Shown here one piece after another: positions 32,886 through 42,579 of a stretch of DNA of 64,000 bases. The position numbers and the translations under genes are program-made. Every line of letters starts with the position of its first letter. Position 1 is the stretch's first letter. The DNA lies in the NCBI GenBank assembly GCA_964344255.1, contig CAYFMQ010000001.1, positions 124,001 through 188,000 of the forward strand. The letters run 5' to 3'. Source of the stretch: JAJFIE01 sp964344255 (GTDB lineage Bacteria; Pseudomonadota; Alphaproteobacteria; Rhodospirillales; Casp-alpha2). The notes below the pieces were generated by a model, which was not told the origin of the DNA, did no database searches, and saw nothing but the letters and a program-made list of their open reading frames with translations.

Positions 32886-34234
32886 GGCCAGATGCCCCGC
32901 TCAAGCGTTGCGCGGGCAACCCGGCGCACAGCAATGATCAGGGCCGTTGTCCTTAAATCCACAATGCCATCGTCGACGACATAACTGTCATTGTTCGAAT
33001 TGTCGCCATCATTCGCTACATGGAATTCGGCAATCAATGTATCGATGGCCTTACGCATGCGTTTACGCAGACGTTCGATGACATCTTCATAATCCCATTG
33101 CTGGTTCTGGGTGTTCTGCACCCATTCAAAGTAACTCACCGTCAAGCCACCGGCGTTCGCGATGATATCGGGAATTACGGGAATGCCACGCTCTTTCAGA
33201 ATATCGTCTGCGTCAGGGGTTGTCGGCGCATTGGCCCCTTCGGCAATCAGCTTGGCCTTGATTGTGGCGGCATTTCCCCTGTTGATCTGGTTGGCGATGG
33301 CGGCGGGAACCAGAATGTCGCATTCAAGTTCCAGCAAATCCTCGTTGGTGATGGTCATGGTTTCCGGCAGGCCGACGATGGTGCCATGTTCCTTGCGGAA
33401 ATCTATGGCGGCATCGAGATCGATACCGTCTTCGCTGAATATACCACCCTGGCTGTCACTAATGGCAATGACGGTTGCGCCCGCTTCTACAAAGGCATTG
33501 GCGGCAACCCTGCCGACCTCGCCAAACCCCTGTATGCTGACCGTGGCGCCCTTGATTTCTTTCAGGGTTTCAAGGGGCGCCAGCTCCAGAAAACGTTCCG
33601 TCGCCATGAAGACGCCAAGCCCCGTCGCCTCCGAACGGCCAGCGCATCCACCAAGGCCCAGGGGTTTACCTGTCACGATGGGGCGGTTGTTACGACCGCC
33701 ATGCATCTGGTCATAGGTATCGTAAAACCAGGCCATGGTCTGTTCGTTTGTGTAGAGGTCCGGGGCCGCGATATCCGTATGGGGCCCGATATTGTTGCCG
33801 AGCTGGTGCACAAAGCGGCGCGTCAGTCGCCTGAGCTCGCTTTCCGAAAGCTCCTTGGTATTGCATACAACACCACCCTTGGCGCCGCCGAAGGGTATAT
33901 CCAGCAGGGCCGACTTCCACGTCATCAACATGGCGAGCGCCTCCACCTCCGGTTCGGTCACATCCGGATGATAGCGGATGCCGCCCTTGCCGGGACCCAG
34001 CGCCGTATTGTGGAGCACACGGTAGCCCCTGAAATTTTGGATGGAGCCGTCATCCATCTCGACCGGAAAACACACCGTAACGGATCGCTTGGGTTCTTCC
34101 AGGAACTGGATCAAGCCAGTCTTGAATCCAGCGAGATGGTTACGAGCCTTGCGGAATTGAAGGCAAGCCAACTCCAGGGAATCAGCATTTCCCTCATTAT
34201 CATCCACCGGGGGATCAATCATTGTGTCATCCAT
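32882..34234 (-). CDS. Glutamate dehydrogenase (Glu/Leu/Phe/Val dehydrogenase family)
   Basis: The 450-residue product has the GDH fold: PGKGGIRYHP (substrate loop), WKSALLDIPFGGAKGG with the catalytic lysine region, APDLYTNEQTMAW, and the Rossmann motif SIQGFGEVGRVAA (about residues 236-248). It interconverts glutamate and 2-oxoglutarate plus ammonia with NAD(P). It has a longer N-terminus than the Leu-type enzyme at 41347-42459. An upstream in-frame ATG at 34270 and another at 34222 are alternatives; 34234 was chosen as a compromise, and none has a strong ribosome site. It is part of the amino-acid operon. Confidence 0.88.
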   Translation of the reverse strand: MDDTMIDPPVDDNEGNADSLELACLQFRKARNHLAGFKTGLIQFLEEPKRSVTVCFPVEMDDGSIQNFRGYRVLHNTALGPGKGGIRYHPDVTEPEVEALAMLMTWKSALLDIPFGGAKGGVVCNTKELSESELRRLTRRFVHQLGNNIGPHTDIAAPDLYTNEQTMAWFYDTYDQMHGGRNNRPIVTGKPLGLGGCAGRSEATGLGVFMATERFLELAPLETLKEIKGATVSIQGFGEVGRVAANAFVEAGATVIAISDSQGGIFSEDGIDLDAAIDFRKEHGTIVGLPETMTITNEDLLELECDILVPAAIANQINRGNAATIKAKLIAEGANAPTTPDADDILKERGIPVIPDIIANAGGLTVSYFEWVQNTQNQQWDYEDVIERLRKRMRKAIDTLIAEFHVANDGDNSNNDSYVVDDGIVDLRTTALIIAVRRVARATLERGIWP

Positions 34235-34283
34235 TCCAGGATCATGACAAATTAGGCGTTTCCCAGGCAATGATTTCGATCAA

Positions 34284-35231
34284 TCAGCATTCCAGAAATT
34301 CGAACATACGGGTTGCCGACTTGTCGAAATCGAATTTCGGCGACCACTTCCAGTCTTCTCTCGCCGATTGATCGTTGATTACATCGGGCCATTCCGACAT
34401 CAGGCGTTCAACCGCTTCGATGGGTTGATAGTCGTATTGGAACGCCGGCAGGCGTTCTCTGATTTTCTCAGCAACCATCCGGGCGGAAACGAAAAAACTG
34501 TGCAGGTTATAGGCATGATGATGCAGGTTTTCCCGCTCCGTCATAGTGACCTGCATGATGCCGTCGATGACATCTTCAAAGAATATCGAAGAAATGCCAA
34601 CATCCGGAGAAACAGGGAATGTGAAGGCGTTGCCATTAAACGCCTCGACAAAGGCACGGGATGGATAGGCGGTCACGGCGGAGGGTGGCGCGAAAGGGGA
34701 TATGACCAGCGGAATGCGCAGGCAGCGAAAGTCCAAGCCGTGCTTGATTTTCATGTAAACGCCCTGTCTTTCGACAGCAACCTTGGTAGCGCCGTACATA
34801 TTCTCCGGCCACTGCTCCGCCGCTTCTTCCAGGGGATCGGTAAGCCCCGTACCGTAGGTGGCGATGGTGGAAGGAAAGAAAACGGTTTTGACCTGGTGTT
34901 TGAGCGCAAGGTTCAAGACATTGAACGAGGCATTGGCGTTTATATCCCAGGCAATTTCCAGGTCGGCTTCGGAACTCCCTGACAGCAGCGACGCCAGGTG
35001 ATAGATGATGTCCGGTTTGTGCTCAGCAACGATACCCTCGATAAGGTCCCTGTCCCGGATGTCGCCGGTAATGATGTCCTCGCCTTCTTCAAGCTTCTCT
35101 GGCTCCGTTCCCGGCAGATCGAACTTGATTGTCCTGATGCCGGAGGCGCGCAACCTGTCGGCCACATGGCGCCCCAGGTTACCGTTGCCGCCCGTCAGCA
35201 ATGCAGTCTTATAGCCGGGGTTACCGGTCAT
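34284..35231 (-). CDS. NAD-dependent SDR, threonine-3-dehydrogenase/epimerase-like
   Basis: A 315-residue extended short-chain dehydrogenase with the Rossmann motif TGGNGNLGRH (about residues 13-22), catalytic Ser-Thr region FFPSTIATYG (about residues 116-125) and YGATK (about residues 144-148). The R-x-P-x-x-ISP segment and overall layout resemble UDP-galactose-epimerase-like L-threonine 3-dehydrogenases. In the amino-acid operon, threonine oxidation to 2-amino-3-oxobutyrate is a sensible role, but a nucleotide-sugar epimerase cannot be excluded. GGAG lies eight bases before the ATG. It begins 23 bases after the antiporter gene. Confidence 0.78.
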   Translation of the reverse strand: MTGNPGYKTALLTGGNGNLGRHVADRLRASGIRTIKFDLPGTEPEKLEEGEDIITGDIRDRDLIEGIVAEHKPDIIYHLASLLSGSSEADLEIAWDINANASFNVLNLALKHQVKTVFFPSTIATYGTGLTDPLEEAAEQWPENMYGATKVAVERQGVYMKIKHGLDFRCLRIPLVISPFAPPSAVTAYPSRAFVEAFNGNAFTFPVSPDVGISSIFFEDVIDGIMQVTMTERENLHHHAYNLHSFFVSARMVAEKIRERLPAFQYDYQPIEAVERLMSEWPDVINDQSAREDWKWSPKFDFDKSATRMFEFLEC

Positions 35232-35254
35232 GAATTATTCTCCGTTTCTGATGT

Positions 35255-36442
35255 TTATTTTTCCAGTCGATTGCCTGGATTTTGACGTCTGAGGGCATGA
35301 ACGCAAGCATAGAGAGCCGCCGGCGTGAACAGGTTCAGGAGGAAAGCGGAAAAGACCAGAACCGAAAAGACATGCGCGTCGAAAACGCCCAATGTAAGAC
35401 CCAGCGAAATTAGCACGAAGGCCATCTCCGCCCGGCCACACATGCCGACACCGACACTCAACGATTCTAGCCAGGAAAGTTTCAGCAACCGAGCCATACC
35501 TCCGGCGCTGACGATCTGGCCGACGATCAGGGCGGCGGTCAGGGCGACAACGAACCAGAGGCCTGGCCCCAGGATGGCGTCGAAGGTGACATAGAATCCC
35601 ATGGAGATGAAGAAAATCGGGCCCAGGAAGGAGTAGGCGACGCTGTGCAATTGATCCTCGACATGATCGAAAATATCCGGGATCGCCACCTTCTTGGAAA
35701 AGAACAATCCCGCCATGTAAGCGCCGACGATGATGTGAAGACCGATGGCCTGTGCGATCAATCCAAAAGCAAGAGCCAGGATCAGCAGGAAGGTAAAGAC
35801 CTCGCCGTTGCGGTCCTGGAACGGCTCACGCAGTTTCGGATACACCCAATGGCCGATGGCAACCACGGCGCCCAGGAAAAGAATAGCCTTGCCGAAGGTA
35901 ATCATCAGGACTACCGGATCCGCCCCGTTGCCATTGATGATGCTGAGCACCAGACCCAGAAAAACAAGTGTCAGCAGGTCATCCACCACGCATGAGGCGA
36001 TGATCAGTCGGGCGATCAGCGAGTCGAGCATCCCCAGCCCTTCGAGAACCGTAATCGTGATGACCACGGCGGTCGCGGTCATGGTGAAGCCGACGAAGAT
36101 AGCTTGCACGGTGTCCAGACCGAACCAGAGCGCCACGCTCATGGCGACCGAGAACGGTACGATGGCGCCGACAATGGCGATCCCTAAGGAATGTTTCGCC
36201 GCATCGAAAAACTTTCCCGCATCGGATTTGACGCCGGCATGGAGCATGAGAAAGAAAATGCCCATTTCCGCAAGGACGGTGATGATCTCGTTAGGCTCGA
36301 TCCAGCCGAAAACGGCAGGCCCCATGATGACGCCGATCATCAGCTCGCCCATGATGATGGGAACGCCGATCCAACGCAGCATCATGGCGGCGGTCCAGGC
36401 AATGACCATCAGGATCAGCAGATGGAAAAAGAACGGCTCCAT
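35255..36442 (-). CDS. CPA2-family cation/proton antiporter
   Basis: A membrane protein of 395 residues with about 12 to 13 hydrophobic segments. The buried acidic pair CVVDDLLTL (about residues 152-160) is characteristic of sodium/proton antiporters of the NapA/GerN branch. There is no C-terminal TrkA-N domain, so it is not a KefB/C type. It is inside the amino-acid operon. Together with Na+-NQR and the DASS carrier it could help balance sodium and protons at the membrane. Ion specificity is inferred from family and context. Confidence 0.87.
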   Translation of the reverse strand: MEPFFFHLLILMVIAWTAAMMLRWIGVPIIMGELMIGVIMGPAVFGWIEPNEIITVLAEMGIFFLMLHAGVKSDAGKFFDAAKHSLGIAIVGAIVPFSVAMSVALWFGLDTVQAIFVGFTMTATAVVITITVLEGLGMLDSLIARLIIASCVVDDLLTLVFLGLVLSIINGNGADPVVLMITFGKAILFLGAVVAIGHWVYPKLREPFQDRNGEVFTFLLILALAFGLIAQAIGLHIIVGAYMAGLFFSKKVAIPDIFDHVEDQLHSVAYSFLGPIFFISMGFYVTFDAILGPGLWFVVALTAALIVGQIVSAGGMARLLKLSWLESLSVGVGMCGRAEMAFVLISLGLTLGVFDAHVFSVLVFSAFLLNLFTPAALYACVHALRRQNPGNRLEK

Positions 36443-36474
36443 TCGCGCAGTCTACCCTAAATCCCTCATTTGCG

Positions 36475-38229
36475 TCATTTTCCTTCCCATTCCCCTTCCC
36501 CGCTTCTTTCCTTGTTTCTTTCCCTGGCCCATTCCTCCAGTACGATTTCCCGCATGCGGAATTTTTGCAGCTTGCCCGTCACTGTCATGGGAAACTCGTC
36601 AACGAAGCGGATGTAGCGTGGTATTTTGAAGTGTGCCATGGCGTCCTTGGCGTATTCCCTCACCTCTGCTTCCGTCAGCGCCGCGCCTGCATGAACCTGG
36701 ATCCAGGCCATGACCTCCTCGCCCATGTATTCGTCCGGCACGCCGAAAACAGCGACCTGGGCGATTTTCGGATGAGCGAACAGCGCCGCTTCGATTTCCG
36801 CCGGATAAATGTTCTCACCGCCGCGAATGATCATTTCCTTCAGACGCCCGGTGATGCGCAAGTAACCGTTTTCGTCCATGACACCCAGATCGCCTGAATG
36901 CAGCCAACCGGCCTCATCGATGGTGTGGGCCGTGGCTTCAGGATTGTTGTAGTAGCCTTTCATGACATGGTAGCCGCGAAAGCAAACCTCGCCTACGTCG
37001 CCGACAGAAACGGTATGCCCGTCTTCGGTAGAAACGACTTTCACTTCCTGATGCGGCAGGTTGATGCCGACGGTCTGTGTGCGCCGCGCGATATCGTCTT
37101 CACGGTGCGTTAGGTGGGTGAGCGGCGAAGCCTCGGTCTGGCCATAGCCGATCAGGATATGGCGGCAGTGCATATCCTCGATGACGCGCTTCATCAACGG
37201 TTCCGGACAGGGAGCGCCGGCCATGATTCCTGTTCTCAGAGTGGACATGTCGAACTCAGAAAACCGCTCGTGCTCCAACTGAGCAATGAACATGGTGGGC
37301 ACACCGTGAAGGCCCGTACAGCGTTCCTTATCAATTGCCTGCAACGTCGCCAGGGGATCGAAATGCTCGGCCGGCACCACGATACATGCGCCGACGGACA
37401 GGCAGAGCAGGTTTGAGAGAACCATGCCGAAGCAGTGATAGAACGGCACCGGCACGCAGAGCCTGTCGTTTTCGTCAAACCCCATAGCCTTGGCGGAAAA
37501 CCAGGCGTTATTGAGCAGGTTCAGGTGGCTCAGCACCACGGCCTTGGGAAATCCCGTGGTGCCGGACGTGTACTGGATGTTGATGGCGTCATCCCTGTCC
37601 AGCAAGGCAAGCTGTCGGATCAGATCGCCGGGATCGATATCTTCCGCCGCCTCGACGACGTCACGCCACAAGGTGAAGCCGGGGGACGGGCGATCCGTCT
37701 CCATCGGCTGTTCTGGATCGTAAACCACGACACGGCGGAGATGAGGAAAGTCCTTACATTCAAGGGATTGTTCTGAACCGGCGAGCCCTGGAACCAGACC
37801 TGAAATCATCTCCACATAATTGCTGTGTCGAAAGGCGGGGATGAGGAACAGCCCCTTGATTTCGGAGCTTTTCAGCGCATAGGCCAGTTCCTGGGGCCGA
37901 TAGGCGGGATTGATGTTGACCACGATGACGCCAATCCGGGCCGTCGCCATCTGCACCACAAGCCATTCGATATTATCCGTCGCCCAGATGCCGATGCGGT
38001 CGCCTTTCGAAAACCCGAGACCGAGCAGGCCTCGGGCGATAAGGTCGATCTCGCCCGCCAGTTCCCTGTAGGTCAGACGGCGGCCCTGGTGGCGACACAC
38101 GATGGCTTCATGATCGGGAAAGCGGGCAGCGATCTGTTGGAAATGTTCAGGGATGGTTGCGCCGCTCAGCGGCTCGTCACCGCCCATATGACAATAGCTG
38201 TGCGTCGGTCGTTCTTCTGACGTTTGCAT
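36475..38229 (-). CDS. AMP-binding acyl-CoA synthetase
   Basis: A 584-residue ANL-superfamily enzyme with the P-loop IQYTSGTTGFPKAV (about residues 203-216), GYGQTE (about residues 348-353), and a C-terminal region with GDLGVMDENGYLRITGR and a catalytic lysine in TVTGKLQKF. It activates a carboxylic acid to acyl-CoA through an acyl-AMP. The general layout resembles medium-chain/ACSF2-like synthetases. The ATG overlaps the stop of the OFOR beta gene (TGATG), so it is coupled to that complex. It may activate branched or aromatic acids formed alongside 2-oxoacid oxidation; the chain type is not readable. Confidence 0.88.
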   Translation of the reverse strand: MQTSEERPTHSYCHMGGDEPLSGATIPEHFQQIAARFPDHEAIVCRHQGRRLTYRELAGEIDLIARGLLGLGFSKGDRIGIWATDNIEWLVVQMATARIGVIVVNINPAYRPQELAYALKSSEIKGLFLIPAFRHSNYVEMISGLVPGLAGSEQSLECKDFPHLRRVVVYDPEQPMETDRPSPGFTLWRDVVEAAEDIDPGDLIRQLALLDRDDAINIQYTSGTTGFPKAVVLSHLNLLNNAWFSAKAMGFDENDRLCVPVPFYHCFGMVLSNLLCLSVGACIVVPAEHFDPLATLQAIDKERCTGLHGVPTMFIAQLEHERFSEFDMSTLRTGIMAGAPCPEPLMKRVIEDMHCRHILIGYGQTEASPLTHLTHREDDIARRTQTVGINLPHQEVKVVSTEDGHTVSVGDVGEVCFRGYHVMKGYYNNPEATAHTIDEAGWLHSGDLGVMDENGYLRITGRLKEMIIRGGENIYPAEIEAALFAHPKIAQVAVFGVPDEYMGEEVMAWIQVHAGAALTEAEVREYAKDAMAHFKIPRYIRFVDEFPMTVTGKLQKFRMREIVLEEWARERNKERSGEGEWEGK

Positions 38230-39176
38230 CAACCCGCCCCACCGACGACCTGCCAGTAGGCGTCCACCTTGGCCTGGATTTCAGCAATCGTCTTGTCGTC
38301 CCTTTCCGGTTCGAACAGGTGGCGGAAGCGACCCTGGAGCTTGAGGTACTCCTCGACGGGTGGGCGTTTCTTGGGCATCCGGGTATGAACGACCTTGCCG
38401 TCCACATATTCTTTCAGGGGCCAGATTCCAGTCTGGACGGCAAGATGGCCGATCTCGGCGGAATGTTCCGGATCAAAATCCCATCCCGTGGGACAGGGCG
38501 ATAGCGCGATAACGAGACGCGGGCCTTTGATAGATTTCGCTTTTTCGATTTTCCGGGCGAGATCGAGCGGTTCGGAGCCGGATATGGTCGCTACATACGG
38601 TGGATTATGGGCCGCCCAGATGGCGAACAGGTCTTTCTTGAAGCCGCTGTAGCCTTGGATCGACGTGGAGGTCTTGGCGCCGTGCGGCGTGGCGCCGGAG
38701 GTCTGCTGACCCGTATTGCCGTAACCTTCATTGTCGTAACAGACATAGAGGAAATCCAGGTTCCGTTCGATAGCGCCGGACGTTGCGGATAGTCCCATAC
38801 CGTAGGCCGACCCATCACCGGTGAGAACGACGACCTGCAGGCCCTCTTCCTCCTTCAGTTTCCCCCGGGACTTGAGCACATCCAGGGCATCCCGAACCCC
38901 TTGCGCACCCGCCGGGGCCGACGCCATGGAGGTATACAACCAGGAACCACGCATGGGTGTGAAGGGATAGACGGAGAGCAGCGTCATGCAACCGGCGGCA
39001 TTGACGAACACCGTGTTTTCACCCAGCACATCATAGATTTCCCGAACTGCTTCCAGCCCGCCACAACCGGAGCACATGGCCGTACCCGCACCCAGCAGGT
39101 GGGTCGCCGGCAAATCGCGCATGCGCTTGTAATGGGACAGTTCAGGGGCAACCGGGGCATTCACGGTTTCACTCAT
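38229..39176 (-). CDS. 2-oxoacid:ferredoxin oxidoreductase, beta (ThDP) subunit
   Basis: A 315-residue ThDP-binding subunit. It has the cluster motif MCSGCGG (about residues 34-40) and an NAAGCMT segment. The ThDP-Mg motif GDGSAYGMG is followed by the VCYDNEGYGNTGQQTSGATP stretch (about residues 118-165), as in the PorB/VorB family. It catalyses oxidative decarboxylation of a 2-oxoacid to acyl-CoA with reduction of ferredoxin. Alpha and gamma-delta partners are directly upstream, overlapping by four bases each. Neighbouring aminotransferase and Leu-type dehydrogenase genes favour branched-chain or aromatic 2-oxoacids over pyruvate, but this is inference. Confidence 0.9.
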   Translation of the reverse strand: MSETVNAPVAPELSHYKRMRDLPATHLLGAGTAMCSGCGGLEAVREIYDVLGENTVFVNAAGCMTLLSVYPFTPMRGSWLYTSMASAPAGAQGVRDALDVLKSRGKLKEEEGLQVVVLTGDGSAYGMGLSATSGAIERNLDFLYVCYDNEGYGNTGQQTSGATPHGAKTSTSIQGYSGFKKDLFAIWAAHNPPYVATISGSEPLDLARKIEKAKSIKGPRLVIALSPCPTGWDFDPEHSAEIGHLAVQTGIWPLKEYVDGKVVHTRMPKKRPPVEEYLKLQGRFRHLFEPERDDKTIAEIQAKVDAYWQVVGGAG

Positions 39177-40426
39177 GGTTTTGCTCCCGCACCAGAATTT
39201 TCCGCATGTTCCATAGCGGCAATCGACTGCAGTTTTCGCATGTGACGCAGTTCCGCTTCCGTATAGAGCAACCGGGGCGGCGGTGTTTCGCCGCTCTCGC
39301 CTGCCTGTAGAGCGAGGCGCGCCATTTCGTAAAATTCGTCGGAATTTATATCGCGCCCACCCAAGCCACCGATAAAACTGAGCAACGGTGGCGCGCCTTC
39401 CTGTCCATAGAGGGCGGAAGCCACTTCCGTCACCAGGATGCCGCCCTTGCCCATGGACAGGTTCTGGTCGATGACCGCTACGCCTTTCAGTCCCGTCAGC
39501 AGAGAACGCAGATCATCTTCCGGGAACGGACGCAACAGACGTGGCCGCACCAGACCGACGGGCATGCCTTCTGATCGCAGCACGTCGACGGCGGCCTTCG
39601 CCTTGGTGGCGAAAGAACCGATCATCAGAAAGGCGACCTCGGCGTCTTCCATGCGGTAAGCCTCAACCGCCTCATAGGACCGACCGAATCGCTGGGCGAA
39701 ATCATCAGCCGCTTCATCAAATGCCGGACGGGCCGCTTCGGCGGCCATATGGGATTCATAGCGGAAATAGGAATAGGGACCACCACCCAAGACGGCCACA
39801 GCCTCGCTGACCGGGTGACCGGCGCGGAAAGACATTTCGCCGGGATCGAATTCCGGCAAATAGGCCCGGCACGCCTTTGCATCGGGGATATCGACAGGCT
39901 CGCGCGTGAACGACAAGTAGAAACCATCGAAGTTGACGATGGCCGGCAGGCGTACGCGCTTGTCTTCCGCCATCCGGTAGGCGATCAGGATGGAATCGAG
40001 AACCTCCTGACACGTTGCGCAATGAATCTGCAGTAAACCACAATCCCTGGCCGCCAGGATGTCGTTATGGTCGGGCTCCAGCGTGATAGGCGTCGACAAG
40101 CCCCTGGAAACGTTAACCAGAACAAAAGGCGCGCGCCATCCGGCTACAGTGAACAGCATCTCCATGCCATAGAGCAGGCCCTGGCTGGATGTTGCGCTGA
40201 ACACCCGGACTCCCGTTGCCGCTGCAGCCCCAGCCGCTGTGATCATGGAGTGTTCCGATTCCAGGATGACCATAGCCGCTTCCATGTCGCCCTCTTCGAT
40301 CCAGCCATCGAGCTTCTCGATGATTTCCGTCTGCGGCGTGATGGGGAAGACAGGCATGTACTCAGCCCCGGCGAGGCGGGCGCCCCAGGCGGCAGCGGCA
40401 TTACCGGTCAGCAGGGTGCGGCTCAT
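39173..40426 (-). CDS. 2-oxoacid:ferredoxin oxidoreductase, alpha subunit
   Basis: The 417-residue product is a PorA/VorA-type subunit. It has the N-terminal FPITPQTEIIE motif (about residues 27-37), ESEHSMITAAGAAAATGVR, a SSQGLLYG segment, and a transketolase C-terminal-like domain with VRPRLLRPFPEDDL (about residues 302-315). This subunit completes the active site with the beta subunit. It overlaps both neighbours by four bases, so the complex is expressed as one unit. Length is normal for the family. Confidence 0.9.
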   Translation of the reverse strand: MSRTLLTGNAAAAWGARLAGAEYMPVFPITPQTEIIEKLDGWIEEGDMEAAMVILESEHSMITAAGAAAATGVRVFSATSSQGLLYGMEMLFTVAGWRAPFVLVNVSRGLSTPITLEPDHNDILAARDCGLLQIHCATCQEVLDSILIAYRMAEDKRVRLPAIVNFDGFYLSFTREPVDIPDAKACRAYLPEFDPGEMSFRAGHPVSEAVAVLGGGPYSYFRYESHMAAEAARPAFDEAADDFAQRFGRSYEAVEAYRMEDAEVAFLMIGSFATKAKAAVDVLRSEGMPVGLVRPRLLRPFPEDDLRSLLTGLKGVAVIDQNLSMGKGGILVTEVASALYGQEGAPPLLSFIGGLGGRDINSDEFYEMARLALQAGESGETPPPRLLYTEAELRHMRKLQSIAAMEHAENSGAGAKP

Positions 40427-41337
40427 GCGGCGTCTCCCTGTTCCTGTTCACGCGCCTTGGTTTCCGGAATGGCGACCATGGCGTGATGCGGGCATTGAAC
40501 GACACAGACCAGGCATCCCTTGCAGTGATCATAATCGACAGCGGGATATCCATCGTCATCGGAAGAAATCACCCCATCCGGACAGAACGACCCGCAGATC
40601 CAGGTGCATTTGTTGCAATGATCGCGCTCAAGAACCGGGCGCATGGTACGCCAAAGCCCGGTCCGGACCTGGACGCTGTTGGCGGCGGCATGGATGGTGG
40701 GGGTTGCCGTATCGGCGGATTCGAGCGCCAGATCGACCCAGCCGGCTGATGCAGCGGGTTTATGTTGTGGTTGTTCGGAAACAATACCGGCCATATCGGC
40801 AACAGCTTCAAAAGACTCAAGCGCGCATTTAATGTTTTCAGAAATAACCCTGTTACCCATGGCCACCAGTTCCTCGCGCACGGCTTGTTCCAGCTTCCCG
40901 GCATCGATGACTCCGGCAAGCCCTGCTGCAGCACCGGCGCAAGCCGTGCCGATCAAAGCATATTCGCCTGTAAAAGGCGGCAGGGTAACGATACGCGCTT
41001 CCGTATTGAGGCGCTCCTGCCAGGTTTCGGCGTTTTCATCACCCATGATCAGCAATACGGTGTTCGGGCCGACGCCATCCATGACCCCGGCTGTCGGTAC
41101 GCCGACCAGGGTTTCATCGGCGACAAGAACGAGATCGGGCATCGCGATAATGCCACGCTCGTGGATAGGATTTCGATCGGCGCGCACATAGGCGAAAATC
41201 GGCGCACCACGACGTTCGGCACCGTAACGGGGCGCATCTTGCACCTCGTTGCCGGACAGGAAGAAGGCCGTGCCGAGAATGCGGCTCGCTGTCTTGATGC
41301 CCTGCCCTCCACGGCCGTGAAACCGAATCCTGTACAT
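40423..41337 (-). CDS. 2-oxoacid:ferredoxin oxidoreductase, fused gamma-delta subunit
   Basis: A 304-residue protein that joins a PorC/gamma domain (GRGGQGIKTASRILG at residues 8-22, and YGAERRGAPIFAYVR) to a delta domain with two [4Fe-4S] ferredoxin motifs. These are CNKCTWICGSFCP and CKGCLVCVVQCP (about residues 239-286). It passes electrons from the ThDP subunit to external ferredoxin. No ferredoxin gene is seen in the window, so the electron acceptor is unknown. It starts nine bases after the Leu-type dehydrogenase gene. Confidence 0.88.
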   Translation of the reverse strand: MYRIRFHGRGGQGIKTASRILGTAFFLSGNEVQDAPRYGAERRGAPIFAYVRADRNPIHERGIIAMPDLVLVADETLVGVPTAGVMDGVGPNTVLLIMGDENAETWQERLNTEARIVTLPPFTGEYALIGTACAGAAAGLAGVIDAGKLEQAVREELVAMGNRVISENIKCALESFEAVADMAGIVSEQPQHKPAASAGWVDLALESADTATPTIHAAANSVQVRTGLWRTMRPVLERDHCNKCTWICGSFCPDGVISSDDDGYPAVDYDHCKGCLVCVVQCPHHAMVAIPETKAREQEQGDAA

Positions 41338-41346
41338 GAGAATCCC

Positions 41347-42459
41347 TTACATTATCGACCAGCGGCGTAGCGCCATGGCCTTTTCCAGGCGGCTGAGAGC
41401 GAGGGTGTGCGCTGCTTCACGCGGCAAGACCTTATCCCGTTGCATGATGTCCAGAATGTCTTCCGTGTTTGCACGAATCTTGTCTTGTATGGTTTCAAAA
41501 GCAACACTCCGCCCCATCCCGGCATATTCGATTGCAGCGCAGATCACGCCGCCCGCATTGGCGATAAAGTCGGGAATATTAAGCACGCCGCGTTTGTGAA
41601 GGCGTTTTTCCGCCGAAAGTGTCGCCGGGATATTGGCGCCCTGCAGGATCAGTTTCGCCTGCACGCTGTCCACGTTTTCATCGGTGATGACATCCGGGCG
41701 AGCCGCCGGAATCAGGATGTCGCAATCGACGCCGATAATGGCGTCGGGATCGGCATTTGCACCCTTGGAACAGTCATGGACGCTGCCGCCGCCGGCCTTG
41801 ATTTCCACCAGGTCGTCGATGTTCAGACCGTTCTCATCATGGCACATGCCTTTTGAATCGGCGGCCGCCACAAGCTTGCACCCCCGCTCCGCCAGGAAGC
41901 GGGCGGCATGAATGCCGACGGAACCGAAGCCCTGAACGGCAACGCGTGCGCCATCCAGTTCCAGGTTCACCGACGGGGCGGCGATATCGGCTGAATGGGC
42001 CAGGCCGTAACCGGTCGCACCCAACTCATCCAAGGGGATACCGCCGATTTCCGTTGGCAACCCGACGGAACGGCCGATTTCGTCATGGACCCAGGCCATG
42101 CATTCCTCATCCGTTCCCATGTCGGGTCCGACAATATACTGGGTTTCCGTCCTGAGCGCCTGAGCCATGCCCCGGATCAGCTCTTCTTTCTTATCCTTGG
42201 GCATTGTGGGATCGCCAACCATGACGGACTTACCGCCACCGTGCTTCAGACCGGCCGCAGCGTTCTTGAACGTCATGGCACGGGCCAACCGGAAGCATTC
42301 CTCCGTGGTAACGTCCGGCGCCATGCGGAGCCCACCGATGGAAGGTCCCTTGGCCGTATTATCAATCACCAGGATGGCCTTGAGGTCGATGGCAGGGTTG
42401 TAGATATGAATGACCTTTTGAGGTCCCAATTCATCACAGAAGGTAAAACCGTCAGACAT
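41347..42459 (-). CDS. Leucine/phenylalanine/valine-type amino-acid dehydrogenase
   Basis: A 370-residue Glu/Leu/Phe/Val dehydrogenase family member. It shows GPSIGGLRM, the catalytic lysine segment GLKHGGGKSVM (about residues 70-80), VGPDMGT, and the Rossmann motif VQGFGSVGIHAARFL. The length is close to leucine dehydrogenases and shorter than hexameric glutamate dehydrogenases. It deaminates an amino acid to a 2-oxoacid with NAD reduction. The 2-oxoacid oxidoreductase encoded just downstream could use the product, and Na+-NQR could oxidise the NADH. The specific amino acid is inferred. Confidence 0.85.
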   Translation of the reverse strand: MSDGFTFCDELGPQKVIHIYNPAIDLKAILVIDNTAKGPSIGGLRMAPDVTTEECFRLARAMTFKNAAAGLKHGGGKSVMVGDPTMPKDKKEELIRGMAQALRTETQYIVGPDMGTDEECMAWVHDEIGRSVGLPTEIGGIPLDELGATGYGLAHSADIAAPSVNLELDGARVAVQGFGSVGIHAARFLAERGCKLVAAADSKGMCHDENGLNIDDLVEIKAGGGSVHDCSKGANADPDAIIGVDCDILIPAARPDVITDENVDSVQAKLILQGANIPATLSAEKRLHKRGVLNIPDFIANAGGVICAAIEYAGMGRSVAFETIQDKIRANTEDILDIMQRDKVLPREAAHTLALSRLEKAMALRRWSIM

Positions 42460-42579
42460 TGCTCGGAATCCTTTGATGTTACTGCTGCTATATTCAGATT
42501 AACTTCCAGTCTCCCACGCACCGGATACAGGTGCATTGATGCTGATCAAAATGGAAATGGAGTAGATCAGGCTGCTTCT

